Under the pieces are notes generated by a model. That model was not told where the DNA came from. It searched no databases and worked only from the letters and a program-made list of their open reading frames with translations. The position numbers and the translations under genes were made by a program. Below, one piece after another: positions 7,477 to 15,738 of a stretch of 26,577 nt of DNA (position 1 is its first letter; the number at the start of each line of letters is the position of its first letter). Source of the DNA: Wohlfahrtiimonas larvae_A (lineage in GTDB: Bacteria; Pseudomonadota; Gammaproteobacteria; Cardiobacteriales; Wohlfahrtiimonadaceae); assembly GCA_040394195.1 (NCBI GenBank), contig JBEBSR010000037.1:1-26577 (forward strand), written 5' to 3'.

Positions 7477-8763
7477 TTATGCCCAGCCACGTAACTGTAC
7501 GGCTTCTTTAACACGTTGAATTGCAATTGTGTAGGCTGCATCGCGCATATCAATATTTTTTTCTTCAGCCAATGCATAAACTTTTTCAAATGCATTCACC
7601 ATCATGATTTTGAGTTTTGTGAGAACCTCTTCTTTTTCCCAATAGAAATTTGTATTGCCTTGAATTTGTTCAAAGTAGCTACAAGTTACACCGCCAGCAT
7701 TACATAGGAAGTCAGGAATGAATGTGATGCCTCGTTCAAATAATAGTGCATCTGCTTCATGTGCTGTCGGGCCATTGGCACCTTCACAAATTACTTTAAC
7801 TCTCGGTGAGAGTTTTGCAACTGCTTCTGCTGTGATTTGATTTTCTAGTGCTGCAGGAATTAAAATATCTACATCTTGATAGAGCCATGCGTTGCCATCT
7901 GTAATATCGTGACCTAATACTTTTGCTTTATCTAAGTCTATGCTACCAAATTTGTCTTTAATGCTCACGAGTGCAGCAATGTCTAAGCCATTTCTATTCT
8001 GAATGGTATAGCTTTTTTGATCTTTTTGGTTCCAGCAAGAGATTGCAATAACTTTGCCACCTAATTGTGTGTATAGTTCTGCAGCATATTGTGCAACATT
8101 ACCAAAGCCTTGGATGCTTGCTGTGGTTTCTTTTATATTGAGTTTCTTTTTTGCTAAAAGTGCTTCCAGGGTATAAACAACGCCATAGCCTGTTGCCTCG
8201 GTTCGGCCTTGTGAGCCACCTAAGCTTACTGGTTTGCCTGTGATCATTCCAGGGTAATGCCCACCTGTTATTGTTTCATACTCATCTAGCATCCAGATCA
8301 TGTGTTGCCCATTTGTCATGACATCTGGTGCTGGAATGTCAGTGTTTGGACCTAATAATTGATGCATTTGTCTGATGAATCCGCGGCAAATTCTCTCTTG
8401 CTCACCCAATGACAAAGTTTGAGGGTCGCAAATTACGCCGCCTTTGCCGCCTCCTAACGGTAAGCCAACAACTGCACATTTCCATGTCATCCACATAGAT
8501 AATGCTCGCACAGTATCTGCGCTTTCATGTGGGTGGAAGCGTAAGCCACCTTTTGCTGGGCCTAATGCTTCATTGTGCTTCATACGGAATCCTTTGAAGA
8601 CACGGGTTGTGCCATCATCCATTTTCACTGGAATAGAAAAATGTATCTCTTTCATTGGAGAGCGAAGAAGATCTTTCATGCCTTCATCTAATCCTAATGT
8701 TTTGGCAACATGATCAAATTGTTGCTGTGCATGAATAAAAGGATTGTATGTGTTGTTGCTCAT
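7477..8763 (-). CDS. Glu/Leu/Phe/Val dehydrogenase (glutamate dehydrogenase)
   Basis: Reversible oxidative deamination of L-glutamate to 2-oxoglutarate and ammonia, linking carbon and nitrogen metabolism. The 428-residue length fits the hexameric small GDH class (RocG/GudB-like) rather than E. coli GdhA. Substrate-binding GPAKGGLRFHP is at about 69-79 and the catalytic lysine is Lys107 in LPLGGGKGGV. A conserved acidic segment reads DIPAPDVMTN. The Rossmann loop is QGFGNVAQYAAEL. The cofactor cannot be settled from sequence alone; NAD is the usual one for this subclass. An AGGGGG ribosome-binding site lies upstream of the ATG. The gene stands alone, divergent from the pilin-accessory-like gene. 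Leucine dehydrogenase is the main alternative, but length and motifs favour glutamate. Confidence 0.9.
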   Translation of the reverse strand: MSNNTYNPFIHAQQQFDHVAKTLGLDEGMKDLLRSPMKEIHFSIPVKMDDGTTRVFKGFRMKHNEALGPAKGGLRFHPHESADTVRALSMWMTWKCAVVGLPLGGGKGGVICDPQTLSLGEQERICRGFIRQMHQLLGPNTDIPAPDVMTNGQHMIWMLDEYETITGGHYPGMITGKPVSLGGSQGRTEATGYGVVYTLEALLAKKKLNIKETTASIQGFGNVAQYAAELYTQLGGKVIAISCWNQKDQKSYTIQNRNGLDIAALVSIKDKFGSIDLDKAKVLGHDITDGNAWLYQDVDILIPAALENQITAEAVAKLSPRVKVICEGANGPTAHEADALLFERGITFIPDFLCNAGGVTCSYFEQIQGNTNFYWEKEEVLTKLKIMMVNAFEKVYALAEEKNIDMRDAAYTIAIQRVKEAVQLRGWA

Positions 8764-8959
8764 TTGTTTTCCCCCTGCTTAATAATGTTGCAAACCACTC
8801 GATTTTATTATTGATTTCTAGTGGAATGCAAGAAAAATTCAATTTTTTTATTTTTAAGCAATATTGTTGCGCGGGCAACCTATATATTATATAAAGCCGA
8901 AGAAATAGATTCTTGTATAATGCATATCATTTAATAATTTAAGAAACGACAAAATAACT

Positions 8960-9754
8960 ATGAAACTCTCTCAAATATTTAATTTTAAAGCCTTCATTTA
9001 TCATTTTATTTTTAGCTTTGCTTTGATTGGTGGATTATCTTTTTTTATTGTGAGTTTATGGTATCCAGATATCTGGGCAGCAGAGTTAGGAGGTTATAAG
9101 CTTGTATTTATGATTTTGATGTTAGATTTAGGCGTAGGCCCATTGTGCGTCGCCTTATCTTATAAAGCACATAAAAGCTATAAAGAAAAAGTTTTAGATG
9201 TTTCTGTGATTACCTTATGTCAACTAGCATTTTTTGCTTGGGGTGCATGGACAGTTTCAATTTCTCGTCCTGTTTATATTGTTTTTGATACAGATCGTTT
9301 TGAAATGGTTGTTGATCAGGATATTGACCGCACTAAGTTGCCTGAGTCTGGTGTGTTTAGCACTTTGCCATTATTGCGAGGCGTACAAATGGCAGTTGTG
9401 GATTTAGACACAACAGTGCCAGACGAGAAAGCTCGTATAGAGGTTAATAATGATTCAGTGTTTGGGTTAGATATTTCTAAAAATCCTTCTTACTATGTGC
9501 CTTATGAGGGGGAAAACATTGCTAAAGTTTTAAAAATGGCAAAAGGTTATGATATTTTCTCTAAAAATGAAGATGTAAAAGCAAAGGCCGATGCTGTGAT
9601 TCAAAAACATCAATTAACAGAAGATCAGTTTAAGTGGTTGCCAATCCGTTATTTCTCACCACAAGATCAAGGTCAATTATTTATGACAGTTGTGATTGAT
9701 TCTCAAACAGCTGAGATCATTGATTATATTTTGTTGGACCCATACGAGATTTAA
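8960..9754 (+). CDS. TfpX/TfpZ family type IV pilin accessory-like membrane protein
   Basis: A 264-residue membrane protein. Three hydrophobic segments lie at about 12-34, 47-68 and 79-99, with the family-like signatures FKAFIYHF, LWYPDIWAAELGGYKL, MLDLGVGPLCVALSYK and then SRPVYIVFDTDRFEMV (about 102-117) leading into a soluble domain that should face the periplasm. Relatives sit beside pilA and help assembly or modification of particular type IV pilins. Here no pilin or pil gene is near; the neighbours are gdh (divergent) and thrC. A -10-like TATAAT is at 8916-8921 without a good -35. Family assignment is from remembered motifs, and the function is uncertain without a pilin partner. Confidence 0.75.
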   Translation: MKLSQIFNFKAFIYHFIFSFALIGGLSFFIVSLWYPDIWAAELGGYKLVFMILMLDLGVGPLCVALSYKAHKSYKEKVLDVSVITLCQLAFFAWGAWTVSISRPVYIVFDTDRFEMVVDQDIDRTKLPESGVFSTLPLLRGVQMAVVDLDTTVPDEKARIEVNNDSVFGLDISKNPSYYVPYEGENIAKVLKMAKGYDIFSKNEDVKAKADAVIQKHQLTEDQFKWLPIRYFSPQDQGQLFMTVVIDSQTAEIIDYILLDPYEI

Positions 9755-9848
9755 AATTTTATTTTTAGCAGTTGATCTTGATGACTCTCTTCTTTATGTG
9801 CTTTAATCAATCCCATTCTTTATTTATTAGCTTTGAATGGAAAATATC

Positions 9849-11249
9849 ATGCGATTTGTGAGCACAAGAGGGGAGAGCCAACATTTAGATTTTTCTGATG
9901 TTGTGTTAGGTGGATTAGCAACAGATGGTGGCTTGGCAATGCCTGAAAATATGCCCAAAATCGATCAGGCAACACTAAAAGAATGGAAAAATCTGAGTTA
10001 TACAGATTTAGCCTTTAATGTTATTTCTCTATTTGCTAAAGATATTCCAGCAGAAGATTTAAGAAAAATTATTAATGCAGCATATACTGAAGAAAAATTT
10101 GGTATTGAAGAGATTGTTTCTCTTTCTGCACTAAATGAAGACTATATTGTGGGTTTGTCTAATGGTCCAACATTTGCCTTTAAAGATATGGCAATGCAAT
10201 TTTTGGGTGAATTATTTCCTTATTTGCTTGAGAAAAAAGATCAGCATTTGAATATCGTAGGTGCAACATCTGGCGATACAGGTTCAAGCGCAATTCATGC
10301 GATGCGCGGTAAACCAAGAATTAATGTATTTATGTTAAGTCCAAATGGTCGTATGAGTTCATTCCAAACAGCACAAATGTATTCTGTGCAGGATTCTAAT
10401 ATCTTTAATCTAGCAGTTGAAGGTGTTTTTGATGATTGCCAAGATTTAGTTAAGGCATTGAATAATGATGCTGAATATAAAGCAAAAAATGCATTGGGTG
10501 CTGTTAATTCTATTAACTGGGCAAGAATTTTAGCGCAAATTGTTTATTATTTTAAAGCTTACCTTGCATCTGTAAAAGAAGTAGGTGAACCAGTGGATTT
10601 TGTGATTCCATCAGGCAATTTTGGTAATATTTTTGCAGGTATTTATGCTCGCGCAATGGGTTTGCCAATCCGTAAATTAATTCTAGCAACCAATGAAAAT
10701 AATGTTTTAGATGAATTCTTTAAAACAGGTATTTATCGCCCACGTGCTTCTAAGGATGTTCATTTAACATCAAGCCCATCTATGGATATTGCAAAGGCGA
10801 GCAATTTTGAGCGATTCATATATTTATTGTTAGGCGCAGAGAGAACTCGCCAGTTATGGCAAGAAATTGATGAGCAAGGTTATTTTGATTTAACGAAAGA
10901 CCCAATTTGGCAGGACCGTCAATCATGGAGTATTGAATCAGGCCAAAGTTTACATGAAAATCGAGTAGAAACAATTCGTAAGGTGTATGATGCGTTCAAT
11001 GTAGTGGTTGATCCGCATACTGCTGATGGTATTTTTGTTGCAGCACAATATAAAGATGAAGGAATTCCTCAGCTTTATTTGGAGACTGCAAAACCAATCA
11101 AATTTGCAGAAACAGTCAGGGAGGCGCTTGGATTTGAACCTGAGCGTACAGCTGATTTTGCAAATATTGAGGCATTGCCACAACGCTTTGATGTATTGCC
11201 TGTGGATGCCGACTTATTGAAACAATATATTGTTAAGCAATTAAGCTAA
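9849..11249 (+). CDS. thrC: Threonine synthase
   Basis: PLP-dependent conversion of O-phospho-L-homoserine to threonine, the last step of threonine synthesis. The PLP lysine is Lys112 in SNGPTFAFKDMAMQFLG and the phosphate-binding loop is VGATSGDTGSSAI at about 137-149. The N terminus MRFVSTRGES matches the longer threonine synthase class found in pseudomonads. I chose ATG at 9849 (466 residues) over the in-frame ATG at 9837, because GGAA at 9839-9842 gives a ribosome-binding site at the right distance and family members begin at this point. Homoserine dehydrogenase and kinase genes are not adjacent. serA follows 17 bp later, so the two may be co-transcribed. Confidence 0.95.
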   Translation: MRFVSTRGESQHLDFSDVVLGGLATDGGLAMPENMPKIDQATLKEWKNLSYTDLAFNVISLFAKDIPAEDLRKIINAAYTEEKFGIEEIVSLSALNEDYIVGLSNGPTFAFKDMAMQFLGELFPYLLEKKDQHLNIVGATSGDTGSSAIHAMRGKPRINVFMLSPNGRMSSFQTAQMYSVQDSNIFNLAVEGVFDDCQDLVKALNNDAEYKAKNALGAVNSINWARILAQIVYYFKAYLASVKEVGEPVDFVIPSGNFGNIFAGIYARAMGLPIRKLILATNENNVLDEFFKTGIYRPRASKDVHLTSSPSMDIAKASNFERFIYLLLGAERTRQLWQEIDEQGYFDLTKDPIWQDRQSWSIESGQSLHENRVETIRKVYDAFNVVVDPHTADGIFVAAQYKDEGIPQLYLETAKPIKFAETVREALGFEPERTADFANIEALPQRFDVLPVDADLLKQYIVKQLS

Positions 11250-11266
11250 AAGGACAGGAAACTTAA

Positions 11267-12493
11267 ATGTATTCACTTGCAAAAGAGAAGATTAAGATTG
11301 TTTTGTTGGAAGGGGTTCATCCTTCTGCCGTTGAGTGTTTGAATAAATCTGGTTATACCAACATCGTTTCATATGCAAAAGCATTGGAAGGTGAAGAATT
11401 AACAGAAGCATTGAAAGATGCGCACATTGTAGGGATTCGCTCCCGTACACGTTTAACAAAAGAAGTGTTTGATAAAGCACCAAAGTTAATCGCAGTTGGC
11501 TGTTTCTGTATCGGTACGAATCAAGTAGATTTAGAAGAAGCTCGCGTACGTGCAATTCCTGTTTTTAATGCGCCATATTCCAATACTCGCTCCGTTGCAG
11601 AATTAGTTATTGCGGAAATGATTATGTTGATGCGAGGCATTCCTGAAAAAAATGCGGTATGTCATGAAGGTGGTTGGTTGAAATCAGCAACGGGTTCTCA
11701 TGAAGTGCGTAATAAAACTTTGGGTATCATCGGCTATGGTCACATCGGTACACAAGTCGGAATTTTGGCTGAAAACTTTGGTATGCATGTTGTGTTCCAT
11801 GATACTGAAACTAAATTAGCTTTAGGTAATGCTGAATCAATAGAGTTGAAAAAGCTATTGGAAATCTCTGATTTGGTGACTTGCCATGTACCAGAAGATG
11901 CATCAACTAAAAATTTGATGAGCCGTGAAAATATCAAGTTAATGAAAAAAGGTGCAGTGTTAATTAATGCTTCTCGTGGTAGTGTTGTGGATATTGATGC
12001 ATTAGCTGATGCAATCGAATCTAAGCATTTGTCTGGCGCTGCGATTGATGTTTTCCCAACTGAGCCAAAATCTAACCAAGATGAGTTTATTTCAGCATTG
12101 CGTGGTTTTAAAAATGTTATTTTAACACCGCACATTGGTGGTTCTACAATGGAAGCACAAGAAAATATCGCAGGTGAAGTTGCTGTTAAATTAGCGAAAT
12201 ATTCAGACAATGGTTCAACGGTAAGTGCTGTAAACTTCCCAGAAGTTTCATTGCCTGTGAATCCTGAAAGTCATCGTATTTTACATATTCATCGTAATGT
12301 TCCAGGTATCTTACGTACAATGAATAACTTGGTTTCTAACTATGATATGAACATTGATGCGCAATACTTGCAAACAGCAGGTGATATTGGCTATGTGGTT
12401 TTAGATGTGAAGTCATCTGAAAAAGATGCTGAATCTTTGCATAAAGAGATGCAAAATGTTGAAGGCACAATCCGTTGCCGTTTATTATTTTAA
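11267..12493 (+). CDS. serA: D-3-phosphoglycerate dehydrogenase
   Basis: First step of serine synthesis: oxidises 3-phosphoglycerate to 3-phosphohydroxypyruvate with NAD. At 408 residues it matches the E. coli-type enzyme (410). The nucleotide-binding loop is GIIGYGHIGTQVG (about 153-165). The catalytic set is Arg237 in INASRGSVVD, Glu266 in DVFPTEP and His289 in LTPHIGGST. The C-terminal ACT domain (about 337-408, beginning HRILHIHRNVPGILRTM) is the serine-binding regulatory part, so feedback inhibition by serine is expected. AGGA upstream gives a good ribosome-binding site. It sits between thrC and a YaiL-like gene in the same direction. Confidence 0.97.
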   Translation: MYSLAKEKIKIVLLEGVHPSAVECLNKSGYTNIVSYAKALEGEELTEALKDAHIVGIRSRTRLTKEVFDKAPKLIAVGCFCIGTNQVDLEEARVRAIPVFNAPYSNTRSVAELVIAEMIMLMRGIPEKNAVCHEGGWLKSATGSHEVRNKTLGIIGYGHIGTQVGILAENFGMHVVFHDTETKLALGNAESIELKKLLEISDLVTCHVPEDASTKNLMSRENIKLMKKGAVLINASRGSVVDIDALADAIESKHLSGAAIDVFPTEPKSNQDEFISALRGFKNVILTPHIGGSTMEAQENIAGEVAVKLAKYSDNGSTVSAVNFPEVSLPVNPESHRILHIHRNVPGILRTMNNLVSNYDMNIDAQYLQTAGDIGYVVLDVKSSEKDAESLHKEMQNVEGTIRCRLLF

Positions 12494-12515
12494 TTTGAAG
12501 TAAGAGGGAAGAATC

Positions 12516-13103
12516 GTGTCATTGCGTGATCAACTTTTAAAAGCAGGTGCCGTTTCTGAAGATCGTGCAAAAAAAGTAGAGCAAGAGAGAAAGAAAACGA
12601 AGCACCAAGCTTATCGTGATAAAGATGTTAAAGCGAAGTTAGATGCTGAAAAAAAGACTCAGCAAGATGCGATTCTTGCCAGTGAAAAAGCTCAAAAAGC
12701 TAAATCCCAAGAATCGAATCAGGATGTTAATTTAAAACAGCAGCGTAAAGCATTGCGCGTTGAAGCACGTAGAATCATCGATCAAAAGAGAGTAAATGTT
12801 GAAAAAGCAAATGATCAATTCAACTTTAGTTCAGATGGTAAAAAGATTCGTTATGTGAGCGTGACAGCAGAGCAGAGAAAGCAGTTAGGTAATGGTAATC
12901 TTGCGATTTGTCGTAATGATCGTGATGGTTTTGATTATCCTTTAATTCCTAAAGAAAATGCTTTGCGCTTAGTGGAAATTGAGAAGTTGATGGATGAACG
13001 CTGGGTTTATTTGTTGATTGATCCACAGGAAGTTGTCGATAATGCAGATGAATGGGCTGCTTGGGATGCTTATGAAGCAGAACTGGCAAAAGAAAATAAA
13101 TAA
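12516..13103 (+). CDS. DUF2058 (YaiL-like) protein
   Basis: A 195-residue soluble, highly charged protein with a GTG start supported by AGAGGGA at 12502-12510. The first part MSLRDQLLKAGAVSEDRAKK is the family signature. A Lys/Glu/Gln-rich predicted long helix (about 20-110) follows. A small globular C-terminal portion (about 110-180) holds NGNLAICRNDRDGFDYPLIP and ERWVYLLIDP. E. coli YaiL and relatives are sometimes called nucleoprotein or polynucleotide-associated enzyme, but no activity is established. The gene lies 22 bp after serA, apparently the last gene of its operon. Confidence 0.85.
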   Translation: MSLRDQLLKAGAVSEDRAKKVEQERKKTKHQAYRDKDVKAKLDAEKKTQQDAILASEKAQKAKSQESNQDVNLKQQRKALRVEARRIIDQKRVNVEKANDQFNFSSDGKKIRYVSVTAEQRKQLGNGNLAICRNDRDGFDYPLIPKENALRLVEIEKLMDERWVYLLIDPQEVVDNADEWAAWDAYEAELAKENK

Positions 13104-13132
13104 GTAAATTAATGATTTGTATCGCATAAGAG

Positions 13133-13187
13133 AAAGAATGTTAATTGACCTGCTTCATGATTCAGGCAAAATATATAACATTCTTTT
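13133..13187 (+). repeat. Inverted repeat with nested hairpin, possible terminator or leader structure
   Basis: AAAGAATGTTA at 13133-13143 is the exact reverse complement of TAACATTCTTT at 13176-13186. Between them CCTG (13149-13152) and CAGG (13163-13166) can form an inner hairpin. A pyrimidine-rich run TTTTCCCTTTT follows. It lies between the YaiL-like gene and the cytochrome gene, so it could end the first operon or sit in the leader of the second. Confidence 0.6.
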
Positions 13188-13256
13188 CCCTTTTGTATTA
13201 GAATAAGCGATATTTTTCAATATTAATGACAGAAAAAATCGTGTAGGAGAATTATT

Positions 13257-14144
13257 GTGCTGTCTCATAATCGTTTATTATTAGCACTTGGAGCTTTCGG
13301 GCTTTCAATGGCATTGTCTAGTGCGCAAACTTTAGTGGGTAATCCTGAAGAAGCAAAAAAAATCGTCGAAACACAATGTGCGGCGTGTCATGGTGTTTTT
13401 GGTGAAGGTGTTGCTGCATTGCCAAATCAAGCTAAGTTAGGTGGCCAAGGTGCTAACTATTTAAGCGTGCAATTGCATGCATTGAAAGAATCAAAAAATG
13501 CATCAGGTTCACGTTTTGAAATGACTATGAGCCCACAAGCAGGTTTATTATCTGATCAAGATATTGCAAATGTTGCGGCTTATTTCAGTCAGCAACCAAC
13601 AACATATTATAAATTAGATGCTGACTTTGAAGCTAAACGTCAAGCAGCAGCAACTGGCATCGAAACTGCTAAAGCAGAATTGGTTGCAGCAGAAGCAAAA
13701 GAAGCAGAAATTAAAGAGCAATTGAAAGCTGATCCTGAAAATGCAGCATTACAAAAAGAAGCTAAATCTGTACCACGTGCTGTAAGAGCAGCTAAAGGTA
13801 ACGTTCGTAAAGCTGAAGATGCTGTAAAACAAGTCGATGTAGATTTAGAGAATGCCAAAGCATTAATGGTTCGCGGTGAACAAATTTATTATGGTGGTGA
13901 TTTAAATAAGCGCATTCCATCATGCGCAGCATGTCATAGCCCATCAGGTTCTGGTAACGGTCCTGCGGCTTATCCTGCGGTAGCTGGTCAGAATTATGAG
14001 TATTTAGTGAATCAATTAGAAAACTTCAAAAATGCAAAACGTACCAATGACCCAGCGGGCATGATGCGTGATATTGCTGAACGTATGTCTGATACAGAAA
14101 TTGATGCAGTTGCTACATATATTAAGTATATGGGTTCTAAATAA
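13257..14144 (+). CDS. Dihaem cytochrome c4 with a long helical insertion between haem domains
   Basis: A periplasmic electron-transfer protein. The start is GTG with GTAGGAGA six bases upstream. A signal peptide covers about residues 1-23 (RLLLALGAFGLSMALSSA). Two class I cytochrome c domains each carry a CxxCH haem site: Cys41-Cys44-His45 and Cys223-Cys226-His227. Likely axial methionines are Met91 (or 89) and Met270 (or 269), each before the closing helix LSDQDIANVAAYF or MSDTEIDAVATYI. Usual cytochrome c4 proteins are about 200 residues; this one is 295 because residues about 121-205 are an Ala/Glu/Lys-rich predicted coiled coil. It precedes dsbA, an arrangement also known in Pseudomonas. 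Its likely partner is a terminal oxidase. Confidence 0.9.
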   Translation: MLSHNRLLLALGAFGLSMALSSAQTLVGNPEEAKKIVETQCAACHGVFGEGVAALPNQAKLGGQGANYLSVQLHALKESKNASGSRFEMTMSPQAGLLSDQDIANVAAYFSQQPTTYYKLDADFEAKRQAAATGIETAKAELVAAEAKEAEIKEQLKADPENAALQKEAKSVPRAVRAAKGNVRKAEDAVKQVDVDLENAKALMVRGEQIYYGGDLNKRIPSCAACHSPSGSGNGPAAYPAVAGQNYEYLVNQLENFKNAKRTNDPAGMMRDIAERMSDTEIDAVATYIKYMGSK

Positions 14145-14170
14145 TCTTTAATCAGTAGAGAGTAAATTAC

Positions 14171-14848
14171 ATGTCGTTAAAATCTATTTCGCAAAAAGTT
14201 TTGGGTTCTGCTTTGTTGGCAGGCACGATGTTAATGGCAGCTTATGCACAACCTAAGTATATTGAATTGGCAGAACCAGCTCAATTAGTGAAAACATCTG
14301 ATCCTTCACAAGTGGAAGTGGTTGAAGTTTTCTCTTATACATGTGGTCATTGTTATCAGTTAGAAGCACCTGTTGCTAATTGGTTAAAAACTAAACCTGA
14401 AAGTGTAAATTTTGTACGTATTCAAATGCCAGGTGAAGGTGTTTGGGAAAGTTTAGCTCGCACATACTTCACATTGGAAGCAATGGATAAAGTAGAAACT
14501 GGCCATCCTGTAATGTATAAAGCAACAATGGTTGATCGTTTACGTGCGTTTGATAAAGATTCTATTGCTGCATATTTAGCAAAAAATGCAGATATTAATG
14601 CGGAAGAATTCACTAAATTGTGGAATTCATTCCCAGTAACATCTAGCTACAATAGAGCGGTTGATTTGGTTCAAAATCAATACAAGGTTGATTACACTCC
14701 TGTATTTATCATAGATGGTAAGTATTTAGTGAATGGTGAAACATCACGTGCAACATCATATGCTGAAATTGTTGAAGCAGTAGATGAAGTATCTAAAGAA
14801 CTTTTAGCAAAGAAACAAGCTGAAGCGGCTCCTGCGAAAGCAGAGTAA
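14171..14848 (+). CDS. dsbA: Thiol:disulfide interchange protein DsbA with CGHC active site
   Basis: A periplasmic oxidase that forms disulfide bonds in exported proteins, normally re-oxidised by DsbB. A signal peptide covers about residues 1-26 (cleavage after AAYA). The active site is Cys58-Gly-His-Cys61 in VFSYTCGHCYQLEAPV; most DsbA proteins have CPHC. The cis-proline is Pro177, preceded by Thr, in VDYTPVFIIDGKYLV. An Ala/Glu/Lys-rich tail (about 212-225) ends the protein. It begins 26 bp after the cytochrome c4 gene, probably in the same transcript, and a strong terminator follows at 14868. The helical insertion and length are right for DsbA rather than a TlpA-type thioredoxin. Confidence 0.94.
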   Translation: MSLKSISQKVLGSALLAGTMLMAAYAQPKYIELAEPAQLVKTSDPSQVEVVEVFSYTCGHCYQLEAPVANWLKTKPESVNFVRIQMPGEGVWESLARTYFTLEAMDKVETGHPVMYKATMVDRLRAFDKDSIAAYLAKNADINAEEFTKLWNSFPVTSSYNRAVDLVQNQYKVDYTPVFIIDGKYLVNGETSRATSYAEIVEAVDEVSKELLAKKQAEAAPAKAE

Positions 14849-14867
14849 TGACATTTATTTCATGATT

Positions 14868-14899
14868 AAAAAAGGGCTAACTTTTATTAGCCCTTTTTT
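14868..14899 (+). terminator. Rho-independent terminator after dsbA
   Basis: GGGCTAA at 14874-14880 pairs with TTAGCCC at 14887-14893, extended by six A-T pairs on the outside. Loop CTTTTA, with the T-run at 14894-14899. It ends only 20 bases before the lgt start. Confidence 0.93.
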
Positions 14900-14919
14900 A
14901 TTGAAAACAGGTAATAGAG

Positions 14920-15738
14920 ATGATTTTTACAGCAGACTTTGACCCCATTATTTTTTCTCTTGGCCCAATTGCAGTACGTTGGTATTCTTTGATGTACATT
15001 GTTGCTTTATTAATAGCAATAGGTTTGGGTAATTATAGGGCCAAAAAGCCAGGATCAATATGGACAAAGGATAATGTTGGCGATGCTGCATTTTATTTAT
15101 TCATTGGTGCTGTGCTGGGCGGTAGAATTGGCTATGCTCTTTTCTATGGCTGGGAACAAGTTCTACAAAATCCATTGTTCATCTTAGGTTGGAATGGTCA
15201 ATCCATCGAATGGAGTGGTATGAGCTTTCATGGTGGTTTGCTTGGGACATTGGTTGCAGCGCTACTAGTTCGTAAAAAAATTCAGAAAAGCTTTTGGCAA
15301 ATTACTGATTTCTTTGCGCCATTATTGCCACTAGGCTTATTCTTCGGTCGCATTGGCAACTTTATTAATGGTGAATTATGGGGTAAATATACCGATCAAA
15401 CTTGGGGTGTATTGTTTGAGCATGCACCAAAATTAGGTGATTTAGTCTATAGACACCCTTCTCAATTATACGAAGCAGTAACGGAAGGTTTGTTAGTATT
15501 CATCATATTATGGTGGTATACATCTAAGCCTCGCCCACGTTGTGCAGCCTCTGGTATGTTCTTGGCAGGTTACGGTATTGCGCGTTTTGTTGTAGAATTC
15601 TTCCGTGAGCCAGATGCTCATTTAGGTTATCGTTTAGGTACAGAATGGTTAACAACGGGAATGATTTTATGCATTCCAATGATTGTTGTAGGTTTAGGAT
15701 TAATGTTGTTTGCTTATCGTCAAAAGGGTATGAAATGA
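14920..15738 (+). CDS. lgt: Prolipoprotein diacylglyceryl transferase
   Basis: Inner-membrane enzyme that moves a diacylglyceryl group from phosphatidylglycerol to the lipobox cysteine of prolipoproteins, the first step of lipoprotein maturation. At 272 residues it has about seven membrane segments. The Lgt signature GRIGNFINGELWG is at 143-155 with Arg144 and Asn147. His104 sits in SGMSFHGGLLG, and a late conserved stretch reads GYGIARFVVEFFREPD. The start is close behind the dsbA terminator, so its promoter must be very near or overlap that terminator. The stop overlaps the thyA start (ATGA), which implies translational coupling, as in E. coli. Confidence 0.96.
   Translation: MIFTADFDPIIFSLGPIAVRWYSLMYIVALLIAIGLGNYRAKKPGSIWTKDNVGDAAFYLFIGAVLGGRIGYALFYGWEQVLQNPLFILGWNGQSIEWSGMSFHGGLLGTLVAALLVRKKIQKSFWQITDFFAPLLPLGLFFGRIGNFINGELWGKYTDQTWGVLFEHAPKLGDLVYRHPSQLYEAVTEGLLVFIILWWYTSKPRPRCAASGMFLAGYGIARFVVEFFREPDAHLGYRLGTEWLTTGMILCIPMIVVGLGLMLFAYRQKGMK

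Noticed and set aside
8866..8879. Short G/C hairpin GTTGC-GCGG-GCAAC between gdh and the TfpX-like gene
   Set aside because: Only 5 bp and near an AT-rich palindromic stretch; it might be an operator in the divergent region but nothing supports a specific call.
11740..12210. A 156-codon minus-strand open frame
   Set aside because: It is entirely antisense to serA, whose motifs and codon use are clear; no ribosome-binding site and no recognisable domain.
15645..15734. Upstream extension of the thyA frame by 30 residues
   Set aside because: The extension lies within lgt, lacks family similarity, and the ATG at 15735 gives exactly the usual 264-residue enzyme.
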